Below, one piece after another: positions 17,383 through 24,692 of a DNA stretch of 64,000 bases. Source of the DNA: Streptomyces liliifuscus (GTDB lineage: Bacteria > Actinomycetota > Actinomycetes > Streptomycetales > Streptomycetaceae); contig NZ_CP066831.1 in the NCBI RefSeq assembly GCF_016598615.1, positions 10,726,001 to 10,790,000 of the forward strand, read 5' to 3'. The translations under genes were made by a program, and so were the position numbers. The notes beneath the pieces were generated by a model. It worked only from the letters and a program-made list of their open reading frames with translations. It searched no databases and was not told where the DNA came from. How positions within the stretch are numbered: position 1 is the first letter of the stretch; every line of letters begins with the position of its first letter.

Positions 17383-18157
17383 GGCGGCGGATCTCCCCAC
17401 GCAGTTGTTCGGTGATCTCGACGGACAGGTCCGCGACGGCGGAGTCCTCGATACGGCGTGGCTGCGGGATGTCGACCGTCCACTCGTGCGCGATCCGTCC
17501 CGGCCGGGAGGACAGCAGCACTACGCGTTCGGCGAGGCGGACGGCTTCGCGGACGTTGTGGGTGACGAAGAGCACCGACACGCTGGTCTCGCGCCAGATG
17601 CGGGTGAGTTCGTCGTGCAGCACGTCGCGGGTGATGGCGTCCAGGGCGGCGAACGGCTCGTCCATCAGGAGGAGTTTGCTGTCCTGGGCGAGGGCGCGGG
17701 CCAGTGCGACGCGCTGGCGCATCCCGCCGGACAGCTCGTGCACCCGCTTGCCGTAGGCACCGTTCAGCCGGACCAGGGCGAGCAGTTCCTCGGCCTTGTC
17801 GCGGCGTTCGGTCTTCGCGACACCGCGGAGTTTGAGGGCGAGTTCGATGTTCTTGCCGGCGGTCAGCCAGGGGAACAGGGCGTGTTCCTGGAACATCAGG
17901 GCGGGGCGGCCGTCGGTACTGATGCCACCGGCTGATGGCTGGTCGAGGCCGGCGACGAGGTTGAGGAGGGTGGACTTGCCGCAGCCGGAGGCTCCCAGGA
18001 GGGTGACGAACTCGCCGGGGGCGACATCGAGGGTGATGTCGTCCAGGACGAGCTGGCGGCCGGCGGGTGTGGTGAAGGACTTCGAGACGTGCTCGATCCG
18101 CGCGGCGTGCTCCACCGACGTCGTGGCGTCGGCGGCCTTGGCGAGGGCGGTTGCCAT
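17369..18157 (-). CDS. ssuB: Aliphatic sulfonate/taurine-type ABC ATPase
   Basis: 262 residues. The start at 18157 follows GGAGGTGACG, a strong RBS, so the longer frame is not used. Walker A is GASGCGKST, the signature LSGGMRQRVALARALA, Walker B LLLMDEPFAALDA and the switch histidine THNVREAV: the NitT/TauT/SsuB group. It supplies energy to the SsuC-type permease encoded next to it (14-bp overlap). Confidence 0.92.
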   Translation of the reverse strand: MATALAKAADATTSVEHAARIEHVSKSFTTPAGRQLVLDDITLDVAPGEFVTLLGASGCGKSTLLNLVAGLDQPSAGGISTDGRPALMFQEHALFPWLTAGKNIELALKLRGVAKTERRDKAEELLALVRLNGAYGKRVHELSGGMRQRVALARALAQDSKLLLMDEPFAALDAITRDVLHDELTRIWRETSVSVLFVTHNVREAVRLAERVVLLSSRPGRIAHEWTVDIPQPRRIEDSAVADLSVEITEQLRGEIRRHGQH

Positions 18158-18205
18158 GGTCGTCACCTCCTGGGAACTCATGGGTGAAAGGGGCGGGTGC
18201 GGGGG

Positions 18206-19312
18206 TTACTTGACGCCGAGTCCGGCGTCGTCGACCGTGGTTTTGCCCTCGGCGGTGAGGACCTTGTTCAGCAGGGTGAGGTCGTAGATGCCGTCCAGCT
18301 TCGGCTGCTTGAGCAGGCCGGCCTTGACCGCGTGGGCGGCCTCGGTGTTGAGGGTGGAGGCCAGTGGGTCGTCGGTGAACTGGATCGACTTCCAGGCCGG
18401 GTCGAGCACGTTGGCGGGCAGCGGCTTGCCGGACAGTTCCTGCAGCTTGGTGTTGGCGGCGGCCTTGGCCTTGTCGGGGTTGGCGTTGATCCAGGTGTTG
18501 GTCTTCACCGAGCCGCGCAGCACCGCCTGCACCACATCCGGATGGGCGGCCAGGAACTTCTGGGAGACGATGATGTTGGTGATGACGAACTTCTTGTCGG
18601 GCCACAGGTCGGCCTCGTCCAGGAGGACCTTGCCGCCCTCGGCGACCAGCTTGGACGCGGTCGGCTCGGGCACCCAGGCGCCGTCGATGGAGCCGGACTT
18701 GTAGGCGTCCGGGGTGATCTTGTTGTCGGTGCGGACCACGGAGACGTCGCCCTTGCCGCTCTGTGCGTCGACGGTCCAGCCCTGCTCGGCGATCCAGTTG
18801 AGGAAGGCCACGTCCTGGGTGTTGCCCAGCTGTGGGGTGGCGATCTTCTTGCCCTTGATGTCCTTCAGGGACGTGACCTTGTCGGGGTTGACGACGAGCT
18901 TGACGCCGCCGGAGGCGGAGCCGCCGATGATGCGCAGGCCCTTGCCGTCGGTGGTGCTGTAGCCGTTGATGGCGGGGGAGGGGCCGATCCAGCCGATGTC
19001 GATGGAGCCCGAGTTGAGTGCCTCGATCTCGGCGGGGCCCGCGTTGAACTGGGAGTAGGTGGCCTTCGTGCCGCCGAGTTCCTTCTGCAGCAGGCCTTCC
19101 TGGTCGCCGACCAGGGCGGTGGCGTGCGTGAGGTTGGGGAAGTAGCCGATCCGCACGGTGTCCGCGGAGAGCTTCTTGCCCTCGGCCGCCACCTTCGAGG
19201 TGTCGTTGTCCTTCGACTCGGACCCGTAACCGCAGGCAGTGAGAGCGAGCAGGGGGAGCGCGGCTATGGCGGCGATGGTGCGCAGGGTGGTGAGCGGTCG
19301 TGCGGCAGACAC
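18206..19312 (-). CDS. ssuA: Sulfonate-type ABC substrate-binding lipoprotein
   Basis: 368 residues. A lipoprotein signal ends in LLALTAC (Cys27). The mature protein has the SsuA/TauA/NMT1 layout (DTVRIGYFPNLTHATALVGDQEGLLQKELGG, SGSIDIGWIGPSPAINGY, FVITNIIVSQKFLAAHPDVVQAVL). It binds a sulfonate-like ligand outside the membrane. First structural gene of the ssuA-ssuB-ssuC operon, 48 bp before ssuB. The 322-bp stretch to the upstream Cys leader ORF is a long untranslated region consistent with transcript-level control. Substrate specificity is not readable from sequence. Confidence 0.9.
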   Translation of the reverse strand: MSAARPLTTLRTIAAIAALPLLALTACGYGSESKDNDTSKVAAEGKKLSADTVRIGYFPNLTHATALVGDQEGLLQKELGGTKATYSQFNAGPAEIEALNSGSIDIGWIGPSPAINGYSTTDGKGLRIIGGSASGGVKLVVNPDKVTSLKDIKGKKIATPQLGNTQDVAFLNWIAEQGWTVDAQSGKGDVSVVRTDNKITPDAYKSGSIDGAWVPEPTASKLVAEGGKVLLDEADLWPDKKFVITNIIVSQKFLAAHPDVVQAVLRGSVKTNTWINANPDKAKAAANTKLQELSGKPLPANVLDPAWKSIQFTDDPLASTLNTEAAHAVKAGLLKQPKLDGIYDLTLLNKVLTAEGKTTVDDAGLGVK

Positions 19313-19634
19313 GGAGGTGTCCTCTCAGGGATGGGTTGTCAGGAGGTTCGGAATTGCGAGGCGCAGAGCCCGTTGGCGCGCACCAGCACTCCGCTACCGG
19401 CCCTCGGCGGCGGGAATGCCGTCGCGGGCTGAGGCGCGGATGGTGGCCGGTGTTGCCGGAGTGGATGGTGCGTCGCCGTCACAGCCACGCCGCGCCCGAA
19501 GGCATGCGGTCATGGGGATGTGCGGGTGACGCAGTCAGCCAGGAGTGTCGAGGAGCGTCCGGTCCGCCGAGAGGGGCGGGGTGGCAGGGGGCGCAGCGGT
19601 GTTCTGCGCGAGCCACCAGGTTCAGCGGACGGCG
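19313..19634 (-). other. Long leader region between Cys leader ORF and ssuA
   Basis: No gene is supported in these 322 bp. Besides the hairpin at 19591-19609 there is a longer-range complementary pair, GTCCGC (minus strand, just after the leader stop) with GCGGAC about 60 nt further on, which could form an alternative structure. Confidence 0.5.
19591..19609 (-). promoter_or_regulatory. Hairpin after ssu leader ORF, candidate attenuator
   Basis: Perfect 6-bp stem GCGCAG/CTGCGC with a 7-nt loop, 25 nt downstream of the leader stop in the direction of transcription. A C-rich run follows it on the minus strand. It could act as a terminator or RBS-distal anti-terminator partner. Confidence 0.45.
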
Positions 19635-19736
19635 TCAGACGGGTCGACAGATGGCGCTGGACGTACGGCCGAGGTCGATGTGGCGACGCGAGGTCAGAAG
19701 GGGCAGCAACCGGTCTGTGCGGTTGTGCGTTCTCAT
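19635..19736 (-). CDS. 33-residue Cys leader peptide upstream of ssuA-ssuB-ssuC
   Basis: ATG to TGA. It begins MRTHNRTDRLLPL and its core is LTSRRHIDLGRTSSAICRPV, the canonical pattern of actinobacterial sulfur leader peptides (Ser-Arg-Arg-His-Ile/Val-Asp-Leu-x-Arg ... Ala-x-Cys). The single Cys is followed by Arg. It has GGGGTGG as a weak RBS. The family is thought to sense cysteinyl-tRNA supply: stalling at the Cys codon would favour expression of the operon. The match to the other leaders here, on both strands, argues against chance. Confidence 0.82.
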   Translation of the reverse strand: MRTHNRTDRLLPLLTSRRHIDLGRTSSAICRPV

Positions 19737-19749
19737 GGCCACCCCGCAG

Positions 19750-19764
19750 TTCCCTAGTTTTCCC
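19750..19764. promoter_or_regulatory. TTCCCTAG motif upstream of ssu leader
   Basis: TTCCCTAGTTTTCCC lies 14 bp upstream of the leader ATG. The same octamer occurs at 22487-22494 in the divergent region between two other Cys leaders. Candidate binding site for the adjacent Rrf2 regulator. Confidence 0.4.
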
Positions 19765-19828
19765 ACCTGGTTGATGGGGATCGTGACAGAAGGCGGCGTT
19801 CACCCCAAGAGGGTATTCATATAATGGA

Positions 19829-19859
19829 CAGCCTGATCTCAAAATGTGAGATCAGGCTG
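19829..19859 (-). terminator. Strong 13-bp stem-loop after rrf2-type gene
   Basis: Perfect inverted repeat CAGCCTGATCTCA-AAATG-TGAGATCAGGCTG, 15 bp beyond the Rrf2 gene stop on the minus strand and upstream of the ssu leader. On the transcribed minus strand it is followed by TCCATTATAT. The best reading is an intrinsic terminator that insulates the ssu transcript from rrf2. A regulatory palindrome is the alternative. Confidence 0.75.
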
Positions 19860-19874
19860 GGAGCGGCCCTGTGG

Positions 19875-20333
19875 TCAGGGGTTCGTCCAGGCGCCGGGGG
19901 CGTCGGTCAGCGCGGACACCCCGGCGGGCAATTCGGCCGACGCGACGTCGGCGAGGGATACGCCCTCAAGGATCTCGCGCACGTTGGAGCGCAGCGCGAT
20001 CCACAGGGGAAGCAGCGACTGGGCGGGTCCGGTGTAGGACAGGTCGGGAGGGCGGACCCCGCGGACCGATACCAGCGGTCCGTCCACGACGCGAATGACG
20101 TCGGCGATGCTGATGGACTCGGGGGGCTTGGCGAGCCGGTAGCCGCCGTTGCCGCCGCGCTGGCTGAGGACGAGTCCACCCCGGCGCATGTCGTTCAGGA
20201 TGCCTTCGAGGAATTTGTGCGGGATGTCCTGGGCGTCGGCGATGGCCTCGGCCTTCAGCGGCCCGTCGTCTCGTGACGCGGCGAGCTGCAGTGCGGCACG
20301 TACCGCGTAGTCCGCCCTGGCTGAGATCCGCAT
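19875..20333 (-). CDS. Rrf2-family transcriptional regulator without Fe-S cysteines (CymR-like)
   Basis: 152 residues: MRISARADYAVRAALQLA, then AEAIADAQDIPHKFLEGILNDMRRGGLVLSQRGGNGGYRLAKPPESISIADVIRVVDGPL, the Rrf2 winged helix. IscR and NsrR relatives bind an iron-sulfur cluster through three cysteines; this protein has no cysteine at all. That is the situation in CymR-type cysteine-metabolism repressors. With ssu genes next to it and SfnB/SsuD-type genes beyond, it is a good candidate for the local sulfur regulator. Single gene on the minus strand. Confidence 0.88.
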   Translation of the reverse strand: MRISARADYAVRAALQLAASRDDGPLKAEAIADAQDIPHKFLEGILNDMRRGGLVLSQRGGNGGYRLAKPPESISIADVIRVVDGPLVSVRGVRPPDLSYTGPAQSLLPLWIALRSNVREILEGVSLADVASAELPAGVSALTDAPGAWTNP

Positions 20334-20452
20334 GCGTTCATTATCCCGTACGAAATCGGTCGGCGTCCGCCGCGGGTGGGCTGCCGGGGGCCCCTTTCCG
20401 TCCGGCGGTCAAAGGTTCAGGTCGCCGGAGGTCGAGGCAGGGCCTTGAGAGG

Positions 20453-21682
20453 TCAGGCGGGCAGGACGAACGGAGGGTGCGCGCCGTTCAGGAAGTAGTC
20501 CCCGACATCGCGAATTCGGTCGGCCACGGGCTCGTACAAGGTGTGGGTCCTGGCATTGCGCCAGAAGCGGTCGAAGCCCAGCCGCGAGGACGTGGAGCGG
20601 GCGCCGATGACGTCCAGTGCGCGGGCGGTGCAGTCCTGCACGGCCCTGGAGGCGGCGGCTTCGGCCATCGCCACGAGGACCGATATCTCCGCGTACTCGT
20701 CGTACGTGAGGTCCTCGCCGCGCTCCAGCCCGTCCTGCAAGGCATCCAGAGCCTGATCGGTGAGCGCGGACGCGGAGCGGGTGAGGACGGTGAGCTCCCC
20801 GTACGTGGTCAGCACCTGCGGGTCCTGCGGAGAGCCCGCCGGCCAGGCCGGGTCCCAGGGGGAGTGGCCCGCCCGGCTGTACTCACGGGCCTCGGCGAGC
20901 ACTCCCTCGGCCATGCCGAGACGGAGCTGGACGGACACGAGTCGCCCGACGGGTGACGCCAGGGAGGCCACGGGCGAAAGGGCGTCCTCGTCCGTGGACA
21001 AGGAGCCGATCACATCGTCGGCGCCGACCGGTACGCCGTCGAACTCCACGCTGCCGCCGGCCGCGAGCCGTTGGCCGAAGGGGTCGGCGTCGCCGTCGAT
21101 CACCACACCGTGCCGGGCGGGATCGACGACCACGGCGAGCGGCTCGCCGGTGTCGGTCCGCACGGCCCGTACGACGAGCCGATCGGCGACCAGGACCCCG
21201 GTGACGTAACTCTGCCGACCGTCCAGCAGGTAACCACCGGCGGTCCTGTTCAGTGCGAGAGGCGGTTCCTGGCGGGCGAAACCACCGCCCCAGCACCACT
21301 GCTCCGCCGCCGACTCCCGCCCGACCTGCGAGGCGAGAGCGGGCTCGGTGAGGAACCGGGCGCTCCATGACATGAAGTAGTGACAGCCGAGGAGCTGGCC
21401 GATGGCGCCGTCGGCCGCGGCGATCTCCCGGACGACGGCGTAGGCCGTCGGCCAGTCCTCGCCCGCGCCCCCGAGCTCGGCCGGTATCAGCAGTGTCAGC
21501 AGCCCCGCCTCGCGCAGCCGGGACACCTCGTCGAACGGGACCTTGCCCGCCTGCTCCCTGACCACCGCGTCCGTGGCCAGGTCGTCCGCCGTCTCGCGGG
21601 CCACGCGCAGCCAGTGCGCACGGCCCGTCGCGGTCCCGTCGGACTCCGGGGCGGGACCGGACAGCGCGGGGGCAAAGCCCAT
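20453..21682 (-). CDS. SfnB/DszC-like acyl-CoA dehydrogenase-family flavin monooxygenase
   Basis: 409 residues from the ATG after GAGGAG. Acyl-CoA dehydrogenase fold: N-terminal helices (DEVSRLREAGLLTLLIPAELGGAG), the middle beta domain (WCWGGGFARQEPPLALNRTAGGYLLDGRQSYVTG) and C-terminal helices (CTARALDVIGARSTSSRLGFDRFWRNARTHTLYEP). The set matches proteins that use reduced flavin and oxygen on sulfur compounds (SfnB, DszC) rather than true acyl-CoA dehydrogenases; the usual catalytic Glu is not apparent. It is 13 bp after an orphan winged-helix gene and shares its Cys leader. Role: desulfurization or sulfone/sulfide oxidation, by family and context. Confidence 0.8.
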   Translation of the reverse strand: MGFAPALSGPAPESDGTATGRAHWLRVARETADDLATDAVVREQAGKVPFDEVSRLREAGLLTLLIPAELGGAGEDWPTAYAVVREIAAADGAIGQLLGCHYFMSWSARFLTEPALASQVGRESAAEQWCWGGGFARQEPPLALNRTAGGYLLDGRQSYVTGVLVADRLVVRAVRTDTGEPLAVVVDPARHGVVIDGDADPFGQRLAAGGSVEFDGVPVGADDVIGSLSTDEDALSPVASLASPVGRLVSVQLRLGMAEGVLAEAREYSRAGHSPWDPAWPAGSPQDPQVLTTYGELTVLTRSASALTDQALDALQDGLERGEDLTYDEYAEISVLVAMAEAAASRAVQDCTARALDVIGARSTSSRLGFDRFWRNARTHTLYEPVADRIRDVGDYFLNGAHPPFVLPA

Positions 21683-21695
21683 GGGACAGGTCTCC

Positions 21696-22265
21696 TCAAG
21701 GCCGGCCGCAGAGAGCGGCGTCGGGGCTCGTTTGCTGGTCGGGCACGTACTTGTAGCCCACGCGCCGTACGGTGACGATCCGGTGCTGGTGAGCCTTGCC
21801 CAGCTTGCGGCGCAGGCGCGCGATGTGGACGTCCACGGTGCGGCCGTCGCCGACATGGTCGTAGCCCCATACGTTGGCCACCAACTGCTCGCGCGAGTGG
21901 ACCTGGTGGGGGCGCAGAACGAGATGGGCCAGCAGCTCGAACTCGAGGTAGGTGAGGTCGAGTTCACGCCCGTCCGCCTCCGCGACATGTCGCGTGGTGT
22001 CGACGTGGATGCTGTCATCGCCCGTCCGTGGCGCGGGAGGCGAGTCGTCGTAGGTCACCGGCCGGAGGTCCGGCCGTACCCCGTCCTTGGCGAAGAGGTC
22101 GGCGGGATCGGTGCCCTCGGGAACGAACAGGAGATAGCCGACGAGCGGCGGCGCATCGTGATCCCCGGTGCCACTCCGTGGGGTGTCGCCCACCAGGCGG
22201 AGATGGCGCACGTCGGGGAGCGGCGAATGCGAGGGAGCGGGCTGAGCCGGAAGTGCCGTGGTCAT
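21696..22265 (-). CDS. Orphan OmpR/PhoB-type winged-helix regulator, no receiver domain
   Basis: 189 residues. The first 90 are Pro-rich and include a segment with LVGYLLFVPEGTDPADLFAKDG, not a phosphoacceptor domain. Residues 95-180 are a full Trans_reg_C domain (LDLTYLEFELLAHLVLRPHQVHSREQLVANVWGYDH, VDVHIARLRRKLG, VRRVGYKYVP). It resembles orphan wHTH regulators found beside sulfur oxidoreductases in actinomycetes. It lies between a Cys leader ORF (98 bp upstream) and the SfnB/DszC-like gene, so it likely regulates this sulfur unit and its divergent partner. Confidence 0.85.
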   Translation of the reverse strand: MTTALPAQPAPSHSPLPDVRHLRLVGDTPRSGTGDHDAPPLVGYLLFVPEGTDPADLFAKDGVRPDLRPVTYDDSPPAPRTGDDSIHVDTTRHVAEADGRELDLTYLEFELLAHLVLRPHQVHSREQLVANVWGYDHVGDGRTVDVHIARLRRKLGKAHQHRIVTVRRVGYKYVPDQQTSPDAALCGRP

Positions 22266-22334
22266 GGCGGTCGTCCTTCAGAAGGATGTCGGGCTGTCGG
22301 GAGCGGTGGGTGAGTTCACCTGAAGGAGCGGAGC

Positions 22335-22362
22335 GGCACGCGTGATGTGCGAGGCGCGTGCC
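22335..22362 (-). promoter_or_regulatory. Perfect hairpin abutting leader stop codon, candidate attenuator
   Basis: GGCACGCG, 12-nt loop, CGCGTGCC: a perfect 8-bp stem that begins at the base after the TAG of the minus-strand leader ORF. A ribosome finishing or stalling in the leader would directly affect its folding. It precedes the winged-helix gene by 69 bp. Confidence 0.6.
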
Positions 22363-22455
22363 CTAGGCGCGACAGCAGGCGGCGCTGACGACGTGACCAA
22401 AGTCGACATGCCGACGACGAACGAGTCGTTGCTGCGTGGGGCACATGTGCATCAT
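22363..22455 (-). CDS. 30-residue Cys leader peptide upstream of winged-helix/SfnB-like operon
   Basis: ATG (or the next ATG at 22452) to TAG. It begins MMHMCPTQQR and its core is LVRRRHVDFGHVVSAACCRA, with two adjacent cysteine codons near the end plus one early. It is the same pattern as the ssu leader and the divergent leader at 22637. A poly-Cys end is what a cysteinyl-tRNA sensor should have. No strong RBS is seen (GCGCAGG before the ATG). Confidence 0.82.
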   Translation of the reverse strand: MMHMCPTQQRLVRRRHVDFGHVVSAACCRA

Positions 22456-22486
22456 CCTGCGCAGCCCAGGAGGGCGCCGTCAATAC

Positions 22487-22518
22487 TTCCCTAGTAAATC
22501 GATAGGAAATATAGGGAA
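22487..22518. promoter_or_regulatory. Palindromic TTCCCTA...TAGGGAA element in divergent promoter region
   Basis: A 32-bp AT-rich island with a perfect 7-bp inverted repeat TTCCCTA (22487-22493) and TAGGGAA (22512-22518). It sits between two divergent Cys leader ORFs, 31 bp from the minus-strand one. The left half, TTCCCTAG, recurs upstream of the ssu leader. It probably holds promoters and an operator for both units, with the Rrf2 or winged-helix protein as the candidate binder. Confidence 0.55.
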
Positions 22519-22636
22519 TGATCGTTACGGTGTCTGGACTTCACCGCCGTCGCCGGCCGGTGAGCAAGCTGCCGGAGCCGGTCCGGCATGCGGGCGTCGG
22601 TTGACGATGAGCGAGATCTATTGCTCAATTGGCCGC

Positions 22637-22714
22637 ATGAACGCCCAGCCGCGCTTGGTCTCGCGTGACCACATCGACTTCGGTCGAGTGTGGTCCGCGG
22701 CGTGTTGCGCCTGA
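22637..22714 (+). CDS. 25-residue Cys leader peptide upstream of SsuD-like monooxygenase
   Basis: ATG to TGA. The peptide begins MNAQPRLVSRDHIDFGRV and ends WSAACCA. It keeps the Ser-Arg-x-His-Ile-Asp-Phe-Gly-Arg-Val core and has the double Cys just before the end, very close to its divergent partner at 22363. The longer frame that contains it has no support. A hairpin follows 10 nt after the stop. It precedes the monooxygenase by 293 bp. Confidence 0.82.
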   Translation: MNAQPRLVSRDHIDFGRVWSAACCA

Positions 22715-22724
22715 CTCGGGCGGT

Positions 22725-22741
22725 GGGCCGTCCGTCGGCCC
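22725..22741 (+). promoter_or_regulatory. Hairpin after SsuD leader ORF, candidate attenuator
   Basis: GGGCCG-TCCGT-CGGCCC, a perfect 6-bp GC stem with a 5-nt loop, followed by the pyrimidine run TTCCCTCCTC. It starts 10 nt after the leader stop codon. Terminator-like shape with weak U content. Confidence 0.5.
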
Positions 22742-22797
22742 TTCCCTCCTCGGTGACCCCGTCGCGGACCGAGCTCCCCCTTCGGGCCACGGACCCT

Positions 22798-22826
22798 CGC
22801 AGGCACTGACGCGCGCAGGCACTGAC
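22798..22826 (+). repeat. Direct repeat CGCAGGCACTGAC x2
   Basis: Two exact 13-bp copies (22798-22810 and 22814-22826) with a 16-bp period, in the untranslated region between the Cys leader and the SsuD-like gene. Role unknown; it could be a local duplication. Confidence 0.7.
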
Positions 22827-23007
22827 CCGCGCAAGGGCGTGGTCCTGCGAGCCCTGGCGCGCGCTGCCGCCGTCCGGTTCGTCCGACGCGCAGGGTCGCC
22901 ACGTTCGCTCCGAGCCGCACCACTTCTCTGAGGTGCCGTCCCTGACGAGCAGTCACATCCCGCTGTGCAACGGACCGTTCCGCCAGCCCGTACGAAAGGC
23001 CATTCCC

Positions 23008-24156
23008 ATGCCCGTGGAGTTCCTCGGCATCGCCGCGACCAACAACGGATCCGAAACCACCGCCCGGTCCGGCGCCGCCTTCGACAAGGAGTACACGCTC
23101 CGGCTGGCCCGGGCGCACGAGGAGCACGGCTGGGACCGGGTGCTGTTCGCCTACGGCTCCGGATCGCCGGACCCCGCGCCGGCCGCCGCCTACATCGCGA
23201 GCAGGCTGGACCGCCTCCAGATCCTGCTCGCCCACCGGCCCAACGTCTCGTACCCGACCTTCGCCGCCAAGACCTTCGCCACCCTCGACCAGATCAGTGA
23301 GGGCCGGCTGACCGTGCACTTCATCACCGGCGGCAACAACCAGGAGCAGGGCCGCGAGGGCGACACCCTCACCAAGGACGAGCGCTATGCCCGCACCCGC
23401 GAGTACATCGGGATCGTCAAGAAGATCTGGACCACGCGCGAGCCCTTCGACCACGAGGGCGAGCATTACCGATTCCACGACTTCGTCAGCGACGTCTTCC
23501 CGGTCCAACAGCCCCGCCCGGACGTGTCGTTCGGAGGTTCGTCGCCCGCCGCGTACGCCGCAGGGGGCGCCGAGGCCGACATCTACTGCCTCTGGGGCGA
23601 GCCCCTCGCGAAGACCGCCGAGCAGATCGAGAACGTGAAGGCCGCCGCGAAGGCCGCGGGCCGCACCGAAGTGCCGCGTATCCAGGTGGCGTTCCGCCCG
23701 ATCATCGCCGCGACCGAGGAACTGGCCTGGGAGAAGGCGCACCGCACGGTCGGCGCGATCAAGGCCCGCAAGGAGAAGGGCGAGGCGATCACCAAGCGCC
23801 ACAACGGGCTGACACAGCCCCAGAACACCGGCTCGCAGCGGTTGATCGCGATCGCCGAGGCGGGCGAGCGCTACGACCGTGCCCTTTGGACTCCCACAGC
23901 AGCCGCCACCGGGGGAGCGGGCAACTCCAACGCCCTGGTCGGCACACCGGAAACGGTCGCTCAGGCCCTGCTGGACTACTACGACCTCGGTGTCGACATC
24001 CTCTCCGCCCGCGGCTACGACCTGCTGGACGACGCGATCGACTTCGGCCGGTACGTGATCCCGATCGTCCGCGAGGAGGTCGCCAAGCGCGACGCCGAGC
24101 GTGGGGCCGAGCGCGAGGCCCGCCCCACGCAGAACCTCGCGGCGGTGAATGGATGA
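23008..24156 (+). CDS. SsuD-like FMNH2-dependent alkanesulfonate monooxygenase (LLM family)
   Basis: 382 residues from the ATG after GAAAGG. Luciferase-like TIM barrel with the SsuD-type landmarks: SEGRLTVHFITGGNNQEQGREGD, DERYARTREYIGIVKKIW, VSFGGSSPAAYAAGGAEADIYCLWGEP, ALVGTPETVAQALLDYYDLGVD. Such enzymes cleave sulfonates to aldehyde and sulfite with reduced flavin and oxygen. The flavin reductase partner is not encoded here. It follows its own Cys leader, and its stop overlaps the acetyltransferase start by 4 bp. Related sulfone monooxygenases (SfnG) are the main alternative, so no gene symbol is given. Confidence 0.88.
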   Translation: MPVEFLGIAATNNGSETTARSGAAFDKEYTLRLARAHEEHGWDRVLFAYGSGSPDPAPAAAYIASRLDRLQILLAHRPNVSYPTFAAKTFATLDQISEGRLTVHFITGGNNQEQGREGDTLTKDERYARTREYIGIVKKIWTTREPFDHEGEHYRFHDFVSDVFPVQQPRPDVSFGGSSPAAYAAGGAEADIYCLWGEPLAKTAEQIENVKAAAKAAGRTEVPRIQVAFRPIIAATEELAWEKAHRTVGAIKARKEKGEAITKRHNGLTQPQNTGSQRLIAIAEAGERYDRALWTPTAAATGGAGNSNALVGTPETVAQALLDYYDLGVDILSARGYDLLDDAIDFGRYVIPIVREEVAKRDAERGAEREARPTQNLAAVNG

Positions 24157-24692
24157 CATCAGTCGCGCAACCACCGTCGTCCGCAACCGAGCTGACGGTC
24201 ATTCAAGTGACGGTGGCCGACCCACGGGTGAAACCGCTGCTGCGCGAACTCGGCGACGAGTACTCGACGCGCTACGGCAAGGACGCGCACGCCGAACTCG
24301 CCCGCTATCCCGACGAGGAGTTCACCCGGCCGCACGGCGGAGTGCTGCTACTGCTCCTGGAGCGCGGCGAGCCGGTCGCGGGCGGCGCCTTCCGCCGGTA
24401 CGACGGGACCACGGCGGAACTCAAACGGATCTGGACGCATTCCGCCCACCGCCGACGCGGCCTCGCGCGAATCGTCGTCGCCGAACTGGAGCACGAGGCG
24501 CGCGAACGCGGCTACCGGCGGATCTACTTGACCACCGGGCCGCGCCAGCCCGAGGCGCGCGGCCTGTACCTGGCCACCGGCTACACCCCGCTGTTCAACA
24601 CGTCCGCCGACCCGGAAACCATTGGCCCGCTGCCCTTTGAGAAGCACCTGCCGGGTATCGCCCGCCACGAGATCCCGCCCGCGACCAGTTAG
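24153..24692 (+). CDS. GNAT-family N-acetyltransferase, cotranscribed with SsuD-like gene
   Basis: 179 residues. ATGA overlap with the monooxygenase gene shows coupling. Acetyl-CoA motif: AELKRIWTHSAHRRRGLARIVVAELEHEARERGYRRIYLTTGPRQPEARGLYLATGYTPL, a complete motif A and B with the R-R-x-G-L-A loop. GNATs are frequent next to LLM sulfonate genes. It may acetylate an amine product or a thiol such as a cysteine conjugate, which is inference from context. Confidence 0.88.
   Translation: MTSVAQPPSSATELTVIQVTVADPRVKPLLRELGDEYSTRYGKDAHAELARYPDEEFTRPHGGVLLLLLERGEPVAGGAFRRYDGTTAELKRIWTHSAHRRRGLARIVVAELEHEARERGYRRIYLTTGPRQPEARGLYLATGYTPLFNTSADPETIGPLPFEKHLPGIARHEIPPATS

Noticed and set aside
16456..19312. 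Nitrate/bicarbonate importer instead of sulfonate importer
   Set aside because: The families are related, but the Cys leader, Rrf2 protein and SsuD/SfnB-like neighbours favour a sulfur substrate; not fully excluded.
20453..22018. 521-residue version of the SfnB-like protein
   Set aside because: The first 112 residues are an out-of-frame reading of the winged-helix gene; ATG 21682 has a good RBS.
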